Positions 51,107-58,522 of a stretch of DNA of 64,000 bases are shown here, in pieces. The DNA comes from Mycolicibacterium holsaticum DSM 44478 = JCM 12374 (GTDB lineage Bacteria; Actinomycetota; Actinomycetes; Mycobacteriales; Mycobacteriaceae), in NCBI RefSeq assembly GCF_019645835.1, contig NZ_CP080998.1:5146001-5210000 (forward strand). Direction: 5' to 3'. A program made the translations under genes and the position numbers. The stretch's first letter is position 1. Every line of letters starts with the position of its first letter. The notes below the pieces were generated by a model. That model ran no database searches. It was given only the letters and a program-made list of their open reading frames with translations, and was not told where the DNA came from.

Positions 51107-52188
51107 GCGTCGACAGTCGCCCATTGCGGATCATTCAGTGGGCCACCGGCGCCGTCGGCTCCGAGATGATCACCACCATCCTCGATCACCGCCCCGACCT
51201 CGAGTTGGTCGGAGCCCGCGTGTATTCCGATGTCAAGAACGGGGTCGATGTCGGGACGCTCGTCAACAGAGCTCCCATCGGCGTCACCGCCACCACCGAT
51301 GCTGCCGAAATCCTCGCGCTGGACGCCGACCTCGTGTTGTACGCACCGTCGTTTACCGACCTCGACGATGTCTGTGCGCTGCTCGAGAGCGGCAAAAACG
51401 TGGCAACGCCGTCATTTCTATTTCATCCTCGGCGCATTCCCGAAGCCGACCGGGACAAACTCTTGACGGCGTGCGAGAAAGGCAACAGCACCATCCACGG
51501 CAGTGGGCTCAACCCGGGTAATTTGTCTGGGGTGCTGCCGCTGGCGCTGTCGGGAATGAGCCGCACGATCGACCGATTGACCCTGCAGGAGAGGGCCGAT
51601 TGGACGCTGTGGGAGAGCACCGAGATCACCTTCGACGGCATGTGGTTCGGCCGGCCGGTCGATGAGGTGACACCAACCGCCAACGCCTATCTCGGTTTCC
51701 TGACGAAGCTGTTCGTCGAGCAGACGTGGTTCCTCTCCGACACCCTGAATGCGGACATCGACGACGTCGCGGTGAGCCTGGAAACGGTACCGGCGACCAC
51801 GAACCTGCACGTCTTCGAACACGTGGTGCGCAAGGGCACCACCGCCGGGCAGCGCTGGAAGTTCGTCGGGCATCGCGGCGGCGAACCACTGATCGAGTTC
51901 GAGACGCTGTGGACCGTCGGCGGCGAGTACCCCCAGCACTGGCCCAAACCGCTGGACGGTTGGACCTTGACCATCGAGGGCGATCCGTCCATGCGGACAC
52001 ACTTCTTTCCCCTGGCGAGCTTCACGCGCGAGGCGTCCATCGAGGAGCATGTCCGAGCCGGTCTGGTCACGGTGGCGATGCAGGTAGTCAACGCCATCCC
52101 GGCGGTCTGCGCGGCCCTCGCAGGGTTCGCGACGATGGCGGACCTGCCCCTCATCCGCAGCTACACGGGCTTCGGCAACGGGGTCTGA
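51103..52188 (+). CDS. DapB-N-like NAD(P)-binding dehydrogenase (paralogue 3)
   Basis: A 361-residue member of the DapB-N-like family. RIIQWATGAVGSEM is the nucleotide loop, GSGLNPGNLSGV is the central motif, and VNAIPAVCAALAG is the C-terminal hallmark. The ATG at 51103 matches paralogues. No strong ribosome site precedes it, but a leaderless nine-codon frame overlaps the start. It is convergent with paralogue 4, 9 bases away. Function unknown. Confidence 0.82.
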   Translation: MSVDSRPLRIIQWATGAVGSEMITTILDHRPDLELVGARVYSDVKNGVDVGTLVNRAPIGVTATTDAAEILALDADLVLYAPSFTDLDDVCALLESGKNVATPSFLFHPRRIPEADRDKLLTACEKGNSTIHGSGLNPGNLSGVLPLALSGMSRTIDRLTLQERADWTLWESTEITFDGMWFGRPVDEVTPTANAYLGFLTKLFVEQTWFLSDTLNADIDDVAVSLETVPATTNLHVFEHVVRKGTTAGQRWKFVGHRGGEPLIEFETLWTVGGEYPQHWPKPLDGWTLTIEGDPSMRTHFFPLASFTREASIEEHVRAGLVTVAMQVVNAIPAVCAALAGFATMADLPLIRSYTGFGNGV

Positions 52189-52197
52189 CACGCGCGT

Positions 52198-53250
52198 CTA
52201 GTTGGCGCGGCTCGTCCAGTGGGCGACGAACGGCGCAATGGTGGACAGGTCGTACAGCCCCGGCTCAGCCGCGACGACGGTGGGTATGGCGTTAATCGCA
52301 TGCATCGCGGTGGCCAGGCACCCCTGTTCGGCGTGGTCCTCACGGGGAGAACCGATTTCGAAGTGGATGCGCATATTCGGCTCACCTTCGAAGGTGACCT
52401 CGTATCCGATCTCGGTCGGCCAATCCGGGGCGAGGTCGTCGGCCATGCGAGTGAGATGCTCGACCGACATCACGGTCTCGCCGCAGTCGACGACGACACC
52501 GAATCGCATGGCACCGACGGTGCCCGCCGGGATCTCGCCTGCTGCGACGGTTAAGGCGCGCGGCGTCGTCACGACTTCGCGGAAGCCCTCCACCGCACGT
52601 ATTCGCAGTCCGAGCGCCTGAGCAAGCACCGTCGCGCTGCCGATCCATGCGCTCGCCGCGTACTCGGCGTTAGTGAGCAGTGGGGTGGTGTCGTCGGGTG
52701 CATGCCCGAAACCCATGGCATTGAAGATCAGGTCGTGACTGGCGTAGGTGGAGTAGTTGAGCACCTCGCGGACGCTGATCCGGTTCGTCTGCTGTGTGAG
52801 CCGTGACAGCAGAGGCGCGATCGACTCGCCGAAGAAGCCCGGGTACAGACCTACCCCGAGGAATGATGATCGGCCTGCTTCACAGGCATTTTCGATGTCG
52901 TCGGCCAGCGATTCGTGCAGCGAGCGCGGATGGACGAACCTGCTACCCGTGGCGACAACATTCTTACCGGAAGCGAGCAGGTCACAGACATCGGCGAAGC
53001 AGCCCGGGGTGTCGGTTTCGACCTTCCCCATGTAGAGCACGACGTCGGCATCGGTGGCGATGATGGCGTCGCGGTCGTCGCTGGTGACCACTCCGGCCTC
53101 ACCGGCACCGCACAACGTGCCCGCGTCGACACCGGCTTTCGCCGGATCGTAGACCCGAACACCGACGACAGAGAGATCCGGCCGCCCGATGACGTGGCGC
53201 AGCGACATCATCCCGGTGACGCCGGTCGCCCACTGGATCACCCGTGTCAT
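52198..53250 (-). CDS. DapB-N-like NAD(P)-binding dehydrogenase (paralogue 4)
   Basis: A 350-residue family member with VIQWATGVTGMMSL, GVGLYPGFFGES and INAIPTVVAAEPG. It starts 12 bases after the stop of the P450 encoded at 53263-54501, so P450 and dehydrogenase form an operon. This is the second P450/DapB-like pairing in the window, supporting sequential action on one substrate. The reaction is unknown. Confidence 0.82.
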   Translation of the reverse strand: MTRVIQWATGVTGMMSLRHVIGRPDLSVVGVRVYDPAKAGVDAGTLCGAGEAGVVTSDDRDAIIATDADVVLYMGKVETDTPGCFADVCDLLASGKNVVATGSRFVHPRSLHESLADDIENACEAGRSSFLGVGLYPGFFGESIAPLLSRLTQQTNRISVREVLNYSTYASHDLIFNAMGFGHAPDDTTPLLTNAEYAASAWIGSATVLAQALGLRIRAVEGFREVVTTPRALTVAAGEIPAGTVGAMRFGVVVDCGETVMSVEHLTRMADDLAPDWPTEIGYEVTFEGEPNMRIHFEIGSPREDHAEQGCLATAMHAINAIPTVVAAEPGLYDLSTIAPFVAHWTSRAN

Positions 53251-53262
53251 GGCAACACTTCC

Positions 53263-54501
53263 TCAGTCCCACACCACGTCTAGACGTGGCGGTGATCGGA
53301 ACATCGTTCCGGTGATGTAGGGCGCCGGCGCATCGGGGTCGAGCCGGAGTCCGGGCAACTCGTCGAACAGCGCGTTGAAGATTTTGGTGGTCTCGAGCCG
53401 AGCCAGATGCATGCCCAGGCAGACATGGGCCCCGTGCGCGAACCCGATGTGCGGCTTACGTTCCCGGAAAATGTCGAACTTCTCCGGTTCATTCCACCGC
53501 GTTTCGTCGTGGTTCGCGCTGCCGAGACTGAGCATCATCGTCGCACCCTCGGGTACGTGAACCCCGCCGATCTCGGTGTCGCGGGTGACCTCGCGCATGA
53601 AATTGAGCAGCGGGGTTTCCCAGCGAATGCCTTCCTCGATCGCCTGCGGCAGCAGGTTGCGGTCGGCGCGCACCGCGTCGAGCTGATCACGATGGGTGAG
53701 CAATGCGTAGGCCAGGCTGGCAGTCGAGCGGGACGTGGTCTCGGCGCCCGCGGGCAGTAGGTTGCGCATGAAACCGTAAATCTGCTCGTCGGACATTTTC
53801 ACGCCGTTGACCTCTGCGGCCGCAAGGATGGAGACCATGTCGTCCTTGGGCTCCCGGCGCCGGTCGGCAAGGATCCCGACGAAATACTCCTTCATCTTCG
53901 CCGATGCCCGCATCGCGCAGTCCATGTCGCCGCGGAAGCCCAGCAGATCGATCGCCAGTCGGTGAAAGTGCAAGACATCGGAATCGGGAAGTCCCAGTAG
54001 CGCTGCGATCACCCGCACCGGAATCGGCATGAACACCGCGTCGACGAGATCGGCACGCTTGGCGTCCTTGATCTTCGCAATGGTTCGGTCCACCAGCGGG
54101 CCGACGAGTTCGGTATCCCAACGCTTCATCGATGAGCGAGCGAAGGCGAACTCGTGCAGCTTGCGGTAAATCGCGTGTTCGGGGTCCTGCATCTCGAGGA
54201 TGGTGGGGCCCTGCAGTGGCCGTACCACGTCCTCGTAACACCGGGTGCTGAAGGTGATGTTGTCGGTGAAGATCGCCTTGACGGTGTCGAACGTGTACGC
54301 CGTGAAGGTCGGCGGGCCGTCTTCCGAATTGCCGATCATGCCCATCTCAGGCCACCCGGCATGCACCGGCGCCTGTGCCCGCAGCTCCTTGAGGAAGGGG
54401 TACGGGGTGGCGTCACCGTCGGCGCCCATGCCTGCGTTGAATTTGTCTTGAGCGTCTCGAATGCTCTGCTCGAGATCTTCGACGCTCGCCGGCTCGAACA
54501 T
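53263..54501 (-). CDS. Cytochrome P450
   Basis: A 412-residue P450 with AGAETT in the I-helix (about residues 251-256), ExxR within EEGIR and the heme loop FAHGAHVCLG with Cys361 as ligand. The ATG at 54499-54501 has GAGGAG seven bases upstream; an ATG at 54543 without a ribosome site is rejected. The N-terminus is extended compared with the other P450s here. A motif shared with the TetR promoter (54529-54544) lies upstream. It is co-transcribed with DapB-like paralogue 4. Confidence 0.87.
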   Translation of the reverse strand: MFEPASVEDLEQSIRDAQDKFNAGMGADGDATPYPFLKELRAQAPVHAGWPEMGMIGNSEDGPPTFTAYTFDTVKAIFTDNITFSTRCYEDVVRPLQGPTILEMQDPEHAIYRKLHEFAFARSSMKRWDTELVGPLVDRTIAKIKDAKRADLVDAVFMPIPVRVIAALLGLPDSDVLHFHRLAIDLLGFRGDMDCAMRASAKMKEYFVGILADRRREPKDDMVSILAAAEVNGVKMSDEQIYGFMRNLLPAGAETTSRSTASLAYALLTHRDQLDAVRADRNLLPQAIEEGIRWETPLLNFMREVTRDTEIGGVHVPEGATMMLSLGSANHDETRWNEPEKFDIFRERKPHIGFAHGAHVCLGMHLARLETTKIFNALFDELPGLRLDPDAPAPYITGTMFRSPPRLDVVWD

Positions 54502-54528
54502 GCGACGACTCCTCACTGCGGATCGGCC

Positions 54529-54544
54529 GATATCAACATACACC
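54529..54544 (-). promoter_or_regulatory. Motif shared with the TetR promoter: GGTGTATGTTGATATC
   Basis: On the minus strand this reads GGTGTATGTTGATATC, identical at 14 of 16 positions to the plus-strand sequence at 56949-56964 in front of the TetR gene. It is a possible common operator. Confidence 0.4.
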
Positions 54545-54626
54545 CTGGTGGTTGCCGACCTCCATCATGTACGTTTGGCCGGAGTCAAGCCGTAGCCTCA
54601 GCGAAAAGCACACCAGGAGCGATCGA

Positions 54627-55715
54627 TTGGTAACTCGAGTCGTCCAATGGGCCACGGGCGCCGTCGGTCGCGCTGCGCTCGCCGAGCTCATTGAGAACCC
54701 TGATTTTCAATTGGCCGGCGTGCTGGTGTACGACCCGGCGAAGGCTGGACAGGACGCCGGGTCGCTGTGCGGCCTTCCGGCGACCACCGGCGTCCTCGCT
54801 ACCACGGACAAGGACGAGATCTTCGGACTCGGCGCCGACGTCGTCATACATGCCGCCAGCAAGGCCCATGCCGTTGACACCAACGCCGACGACATCTGCC
54901 GACTGCTTGCGGCGGGCACCGACGTCATCACGACGACGTCCTACAACCACCTGCCGACCTACGGCGCCGAGACCGCGACGGCTTTCGTCGAAGCATCCCG
55001 GACGGGACAGTCCCGCTTCCATGCCGCGGGAGAGAACCCGGGATTCATGTTCGAACGCCTGGTGGCGACCGTGACGGGACTGAGCAAGTCAATCGATCGA
55101 ATCGACCTCTACGAAGCGACCGATGTCTCGGCGGTCGACAGCCGACCCATGCTCGTCGACCTGATGGGTATGGGCCGAGCGCCCGAGGACGTCACGGTCG
55201 ACTCGCTGATCATCAAGAAGCTCGACATGGCGTACCGTCAGGCGCTCAACGCCACCGCCGACGTTCTCGGCGTCACGCTGTCGCACGTCGAGGTCTCCGT
55301 TGATGCCACCACGCTTCAGCACGACCTCGAGGTGACGGCTGGCACTATCGAGGCGGGAACGGTCGTCGGCCAACGGTTCTCATGGGTCGGACACTGGTCA
55401 GGCCGCCCGCTGCTGGCCATCCACGAGGAATGGGTTCTTACGCGGGATCTGCCCCAGTGGGGGCTCACGCCGCTTGCCCCGGGGGAGAAGGCGCCGCTGA
55501 TCCGCGCCGTCATCAAGGGCGAACCGAGTTTCGAGCTCGCGCTCGACGTCGGCTGGGACGGCAAGGTGCCCAACGGGCAGCACGCGCAACCGGGGCATCT
55601 GATGATCGCGATGGGCGCAGTCCGGGCGATCCCTTACGTGAGGGCCCAGCCGCCAGGGATCGTCACGGCGCCGGTGTTCGGTGCGATCCAGCTGGGCGGC
55701 CAGCGCCGAAACTGA
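54627..55715 (+). CDS. DapB-N-like NAD(P)-binding dehydrogenase (paralogue 5)
   Basis: A 362-residue family member with VVQWATGAVGRAAL, AGENPGFMFERL and VRAIPYVRAQPPG, so the hallmark Asn is Arg here. The TTG at 54627 is taken as start because AGGAG lies 7 bases upstream and the next residues align with paralogues; no ATG is suitably placed. It is divergent from the P450 of paralogue 4. A 9-base inverted repeat spans its stop and that of the convergent gene. Confidence 0.82.
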   Translation: MVTRVVQWATGAVGRAALAELIENPDFQLAGVLVYDPAKAGQDAGSLCGLPATTGVLATTDKDEIFGLGADVVIHAASKAHAVDTNADDICRLLAAGTDVITTTSYNHLPTYGAETATAFVEASRTGQSRFHAAGENPGFMFERLVATVTGLSKSIDRIDLYEATDVSAVDSRPMLVDLMGMGRAPEDVTVDSLIIKKLDMAYRQALNATADVLGVTLSHVEVSVDATTLQHDLEVTAGTIEAGTVVGQRFSWVGHWSGRPLLAIHEEWVLTRDLPQWGLTPLAPGEKAPLIRAVIKGEPSFELALDVGWDGKVPNGQHAQPGHLMIAMGAVRAIPYVRAQPPGIVTAPVFGAIQLGGQRRN

Positions 55716-55759
55716 GCTTCTGCAGACACATTCGCGCCATCGTCGCGCACAAGCTCAGT
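55711..55759. terminator. Stem-loop spanning two convergent stops
   Basis: ACTGAGCTT (55711-55719) and AAGCTCAGT (55751-55759) form a perfect 9-base stem with a 31-base loop across the ends of the convergent DapB-like and binding-protein genes. There is no T-tract; a bidirectional terminator is possible. Confidence 0.35.
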
Positions 55760-56900
55760 CTCGGCAGGCGCTCACCGCGCGTGCGATGTTGTCGCTCGGC
55801 GCCGCGTGGAATACGTGTCCGCTTCCGTCCGGTAGCACACGGCGCGCGATCAGGTAATCGGAGCCCAGCCAACCCTGCCTGATGTAGCGGCCGAACCGGA
55901 GGAACGTCCCCGGGGCTCCGCTCGCCGACGGCACGAGCTTCACCTGCTCGATTCCGTGCTTGACCCCTTCGCCGGTCAGCGGCCTCGCAGCCGCCAAGCC
56001 GCGGGCGATCACGGTCGCGACGTCGTGGCACAGGCCCGGCATCGAGTGCGCCGGTCGGCGGCCGTAGCGCGCCTCGAACCGGTCGAGGAAGGCCTGACCG
56101 ACGCGGTTGCGCTCGTCGTAGCTGTCAAGACCGATCCAGCCGCGCAGGTGATGCATCCACTCGGCGTTGATGTGCGCCATCTCGAACGCCGTCGTGGTGT
56201 AGCGCGGCGGATCCCAGTCGGCACTCTCCAAGGCGTCCGAGAAGCCCCACAACCCGTGGCCGAAACCGACGTGCACCAGCGCATCGGGGCCGGCCGCCCG
56301 CAGTTCGGCGACCACCGCCGCCTTGTCCGCTTCGACCTGAGGGATGGCCGCCGTGGCCACGACCTTCAATCCCGCTGCGGAATAAGCCTTCTCGGCGAAC
56401 GCCAGATACTCCTTGCCGATGAGAGAGGCCTCATACGCGATGGCGATACGTGACCTTCCATCGCCGAGCATCACCGCGGCGAGCATGACCGGCTCCTCGG
56501 GCATCGACCCGTTGTTGAGGGCGAACGTCCACTCACCCAGCGCCTCCTCCGATCCGGACAGGATGAGATTCGGGACCTTGGCCACCCGGTCGGCGTGCGC
56601 GGACAACGGCACCGCGTTGTCGGAGACGTACGGGCCGAAGATCATCAGACAGCCTTCGGCGACCAGTTCGTCGTATCCGCGTTCGACGGCGTGGTACGTG
56701 CCGTTGGGTAGGCCGATGACGTCGCGCCGCACCACCTCGATCGGCCGATCCACAAGCCCGGCAGAGACCGCTTCATCGAACACGAGCCGTAGCGTGTCCA
56801 GCGTGTCGTCCTCGGTGCTGGACCTGGTCGGATAGTCGTTGAGCAGGCCGACTTTCAGCGGGGCGACCGAGCCGTACGCGCGAACATCTTCGTCTGCCAC
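55755..56900 (-). CDS. Periplasmic-binding-fold (type 1, branched-chain amino-acid/amide type) protein without signal peptide
   Basis: A 381-residue protein with the ABC-transporter substrate-binding fold (VAPLKVGLLNDYPTRSS, FGPYVSDNAVPLSAHAD, GDGRSRIAIAYEASLIGKEY). There is no signal peptide or lipobox, so it is probably cytoplasmic, a ligand sensor rather than a transporter component. No permease or ATPase gene is near. The GTG at 56898-56900 fits a leaderless promoter (TATGTT seven bases upstream); the ATG at 56912 is the alternative. It is divergent from the TetR gene, so the two may share a ligand or a regulator. Confidence 0.78.
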   Translation of the reverse strand: MADEDVRAYGSVAPLKVGLLNDYPTRSSTEDDTLDTLRLVFDEAVSAGLVDRPIEVVRRDVIGLPNGTYHAVERGYDELVAEGCLMIFGPYVSDNAVPLSAHADRVAKVPNLILSGSEEALGEWTFALNNGSMPEEPVMLAAVMLGDGRSRIAIAYEASLIGKEYLAFAEKAYSAAGLKVVATAAIPQVEADKAAVVAELRAAGPDALVHVGFGHGLWGFSDALESADWDPPRYTTTAFEMAHINAEWMHHLRGWIGLDSYDERNRVGQAFLDRFEARYGRRPAHSMPGLCHDVATVIARGLAAARPLTGEGVKHGIEQVKLVPSASGAPGTFLRFGRYIRQGWLGSDYLIARRVLPDGSGHVFHAAPSDNIARAVSACRD

Positions 56901-56910
56901 ATTCAGCAAC

Positions 56911-56930
56911 ATACAACATGCAGGTTGTCT
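56911..56930. promoter_or_regulatory. Inverted repeat ATACAAC-N6-GTTGTCT
   Basis: Seven-base arms with one mismatched pair, between the divergent binding-protein and TetR genes and overlapping the -10 region of the former. It is a candidate TetR autoregulatory site. Confidence 0.4.
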
Positions 56931-56948
56931 GCCACCGCTAACCTACAC

Positions 56949-56964
56949 GGTGAATGTTGATAGC
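56949..56964 (+). promoter_or_regulatory. Motif shared with the P450 promoter: GGTGAATGTTGATAGC
   Basis: The counterpart of 54529-54544. TAGCAT (56961-56966) at its end is 7 bases from the TetR ATG, a leaderless -10 candidate. Confidence 0.4.
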
Positions 56965-56973
56965 ATGCTCGGC

Positions 56974-57606
56974 ATGGCCAAGCGTGGTGGCACAGACTCC
57001 GAACGACGCGCTCGCGGAGATCAAACCCGCCGTCATCTCATCGATGCGGGGCGCATCTTGTTCGTGGAGAAGGGCTACTTCAACACCAGCATCGGCGACT
57101 TGGTCACCACCTCGGGCGTCGGCACCCGCGGCGCCTTCTATCACCACTTCAAGGACAAGGCCGAACTCTTCCGCGCGGTGTTCGAGGAGGTCGAGCGGGA
57201 CCTCACACTGCGTTCGCTGTCCTCCCCGCCGCGCGGCGCGGACTCATGGGAGCGACTCTGCGCAGGTCTTCACGGCTTCCTCGAGTCGGCACTCGAACCC
57301 GAGGTGCAGCGCATCATGTTGGTCGACGGACCTGTCGTCTTGGGCTGGCGGACGCTGCGCGCGATCCAGGAAGACAACAGTATCGCGTTGATCGACGAGA
57401 TGGTGCGCAATGCCATCGCCGAAGGCAGCATCGACGATCTACCCGTTGCCGAGCTGACTCACATGCTCGTCGCATCGCTCGAGGAGGGTGCTCTTCTGGT
57501 GGCACACGCCAAAAGCCCCGGCCGAGCACGCGGTCGTGCGGCACGGATTCTCGACCGGCTTCTGCTCAGCTTCGCGACGGAGCCGCGCAAGGTCATCAGG
57601 CGGTAG
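56974..57606 (+). CDS. TetR-family transcriptional regulator
   Basis: A 210-residue regulator. The N-terminal HTH reads LIDAGRILFVEKGYFNTSIG, DLVTTSGVGTRGAFYHHFKD (about residues 22-62). The C-domain VQRIMLVDGPVVLGWRTLR is typical of one large actinobacterial TetR group. The ATG at 56974 fits a leaderless promoter (TAGCAT, 7-base gap); an ATG at 56965 is possible. It is divergent from the binding-fold protein, and likely regulates that gene and possibly the P450 at 53263-54501, which carries a similar upstream motif. Confidence 0.88.
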   Translation: MAKRGGTDSERRARGDQTRRHLIDAGRILFVEKGYFNTSIGDLVTTSGVGTRGAFYHHFKDKAELFRAVFEEVERDLTLRSLSSPPRGADSWERLCAGLHGFLESALEPEVQRIMLVDGPVVLGWRTLRAIQEDNSIALIDEMVRNAIAEGSIDDLPVAELTHMLVASLEEGALLVAHAKSPGRARGRAARILDRLLLSFATEPRKVIRR

Positions 57607-57642
57607 CGGTTGACTCGCGACTCAGGATGGTGACCTCCGTAT

Positions 57643-57658
57643 GAAAATGAGCATTTCC
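57643..57658. promoter_or_regulatory. Putative operator GAAAAT-N4-ATTTCC
   Basis: GAAAAT-GAGC-ATTTCC with flanking AT on both sides gives 8-base arms with one mismatch. It is a variant of the GAGAAY family upstream of the SDR-ALDH-alcohol dehydrogenase operon. Confidence 0.45.
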
Positions 57659-57723
57659 ATTTTTGATTATTGTTCTTCTACCGAACTGATAATGTTGCTT
57701 CGCCCACGTCGCAAGGAGATCTG

Positions 57724-58512
57724 ATGTCGGACGCGCCACCACTGCGAGTCGCCGTAGTCGGAGCGTCCGCGGGTCTGGGCCGGTGCATCGGCGTGGGGCT
57801 CGCGAAGAAGGGCGCCCGGGTCGCGTTCCTCGCGCGGCGTCGCGACCGCCTCGAGAACGCCGCCAAGGAAGCGGGCAGCGGTGCGGCGGCCGTCGCGTGT
57901 GACGTCACGGACGCGGATGCCTGTCAACGCGCCATGACAGCCGTCGTCGAAGAATTCGGCGGCCTGGATGCACTCGTCTACACGACTGGCGTCGGCGTCC
58001 TCGCGCCCCTCACCGACGTCACCGCCGAGCAGTGGGGAAACCTGTTCGCCACCAACGTTACCGGCGCATCGCTCATCACCGCAGCCGCCGCACCCCACCT
58101 TGCCGCCAACGCCGGTTCGGCTGTCTACCTCTCGTCGCTGAGCGCGTCATACTCCGCCCCGTGGCCGCTGCTCGGCGCTTACGCAGTGTCCAAGGCGGCG
58201 CTGGACAAATTGGTCGAGGCCTGGCGCATCGAACACCCGAACATCGGCTTCACCCGGCTGGCGGTCGGTGACTGCTTCGGCGGTGAAGGCGACTCCCAAA
58301 CGGAGTTCAGCAAGGCGTGGGATCCGCAGGCGCTCGAGAACGCCATCCGGTTCTGGATGGACAACGGCTACATGCAGGGCGGTCTGGTCGAGGCCGATCA
58401 CCTCGTCGGCGTCGTGCACAACGTACTTCGTTGCGGAAACAGCAGTTTCATCCCGTATCTGACATTGGCTCCCCGGCCATCGGGCGCAGTGGCCGAACTT
58501 CGACAGTGGTGA
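57724..58512 (+). CDS. SDR family oxidoreductase
   Basis: A 262-residue SDR with VGASAGLGRCIG, TTGV in place of NNAG, LSSLSAS for Ser and AYAVSKAALDKLVEAW for Tyr and Lys. It is a paralogue of 49077-49835. The ATG has AAGGAG upstream. It is first in a three-gene operon with an aldehyde dehydrogenase and an NDMA-type alcohol dehydrogenase. Together these could convert a secondary or primary alcohol to a carboxylic acid. Confidence 0.84.
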   Translation: MSDAPPLRVAVVGASAGLGRCIGVGLAKKGARVAFLARRRDRLENAAKEAGSGAAAVACDVTDADACQRAMTAVVEEFGGLDALVYTTGVGVLAPLTDVTAEQWGNLFATNVTGASLITAAAAPHLAANAGSAVYLSSLSASYSAPWPLLGAYAVSKAALDKLVEAWRIEHPNIGFTRLAVGDCFGGEGDSQTEFSKAWDPQALENAIRFWMDNGYMQGGLVEADHLVGVVHNVLRCGNSSFIPYLTLAPRPSGAVAELRQW

Positions 58513-58522
58513 AGGAAACGCG

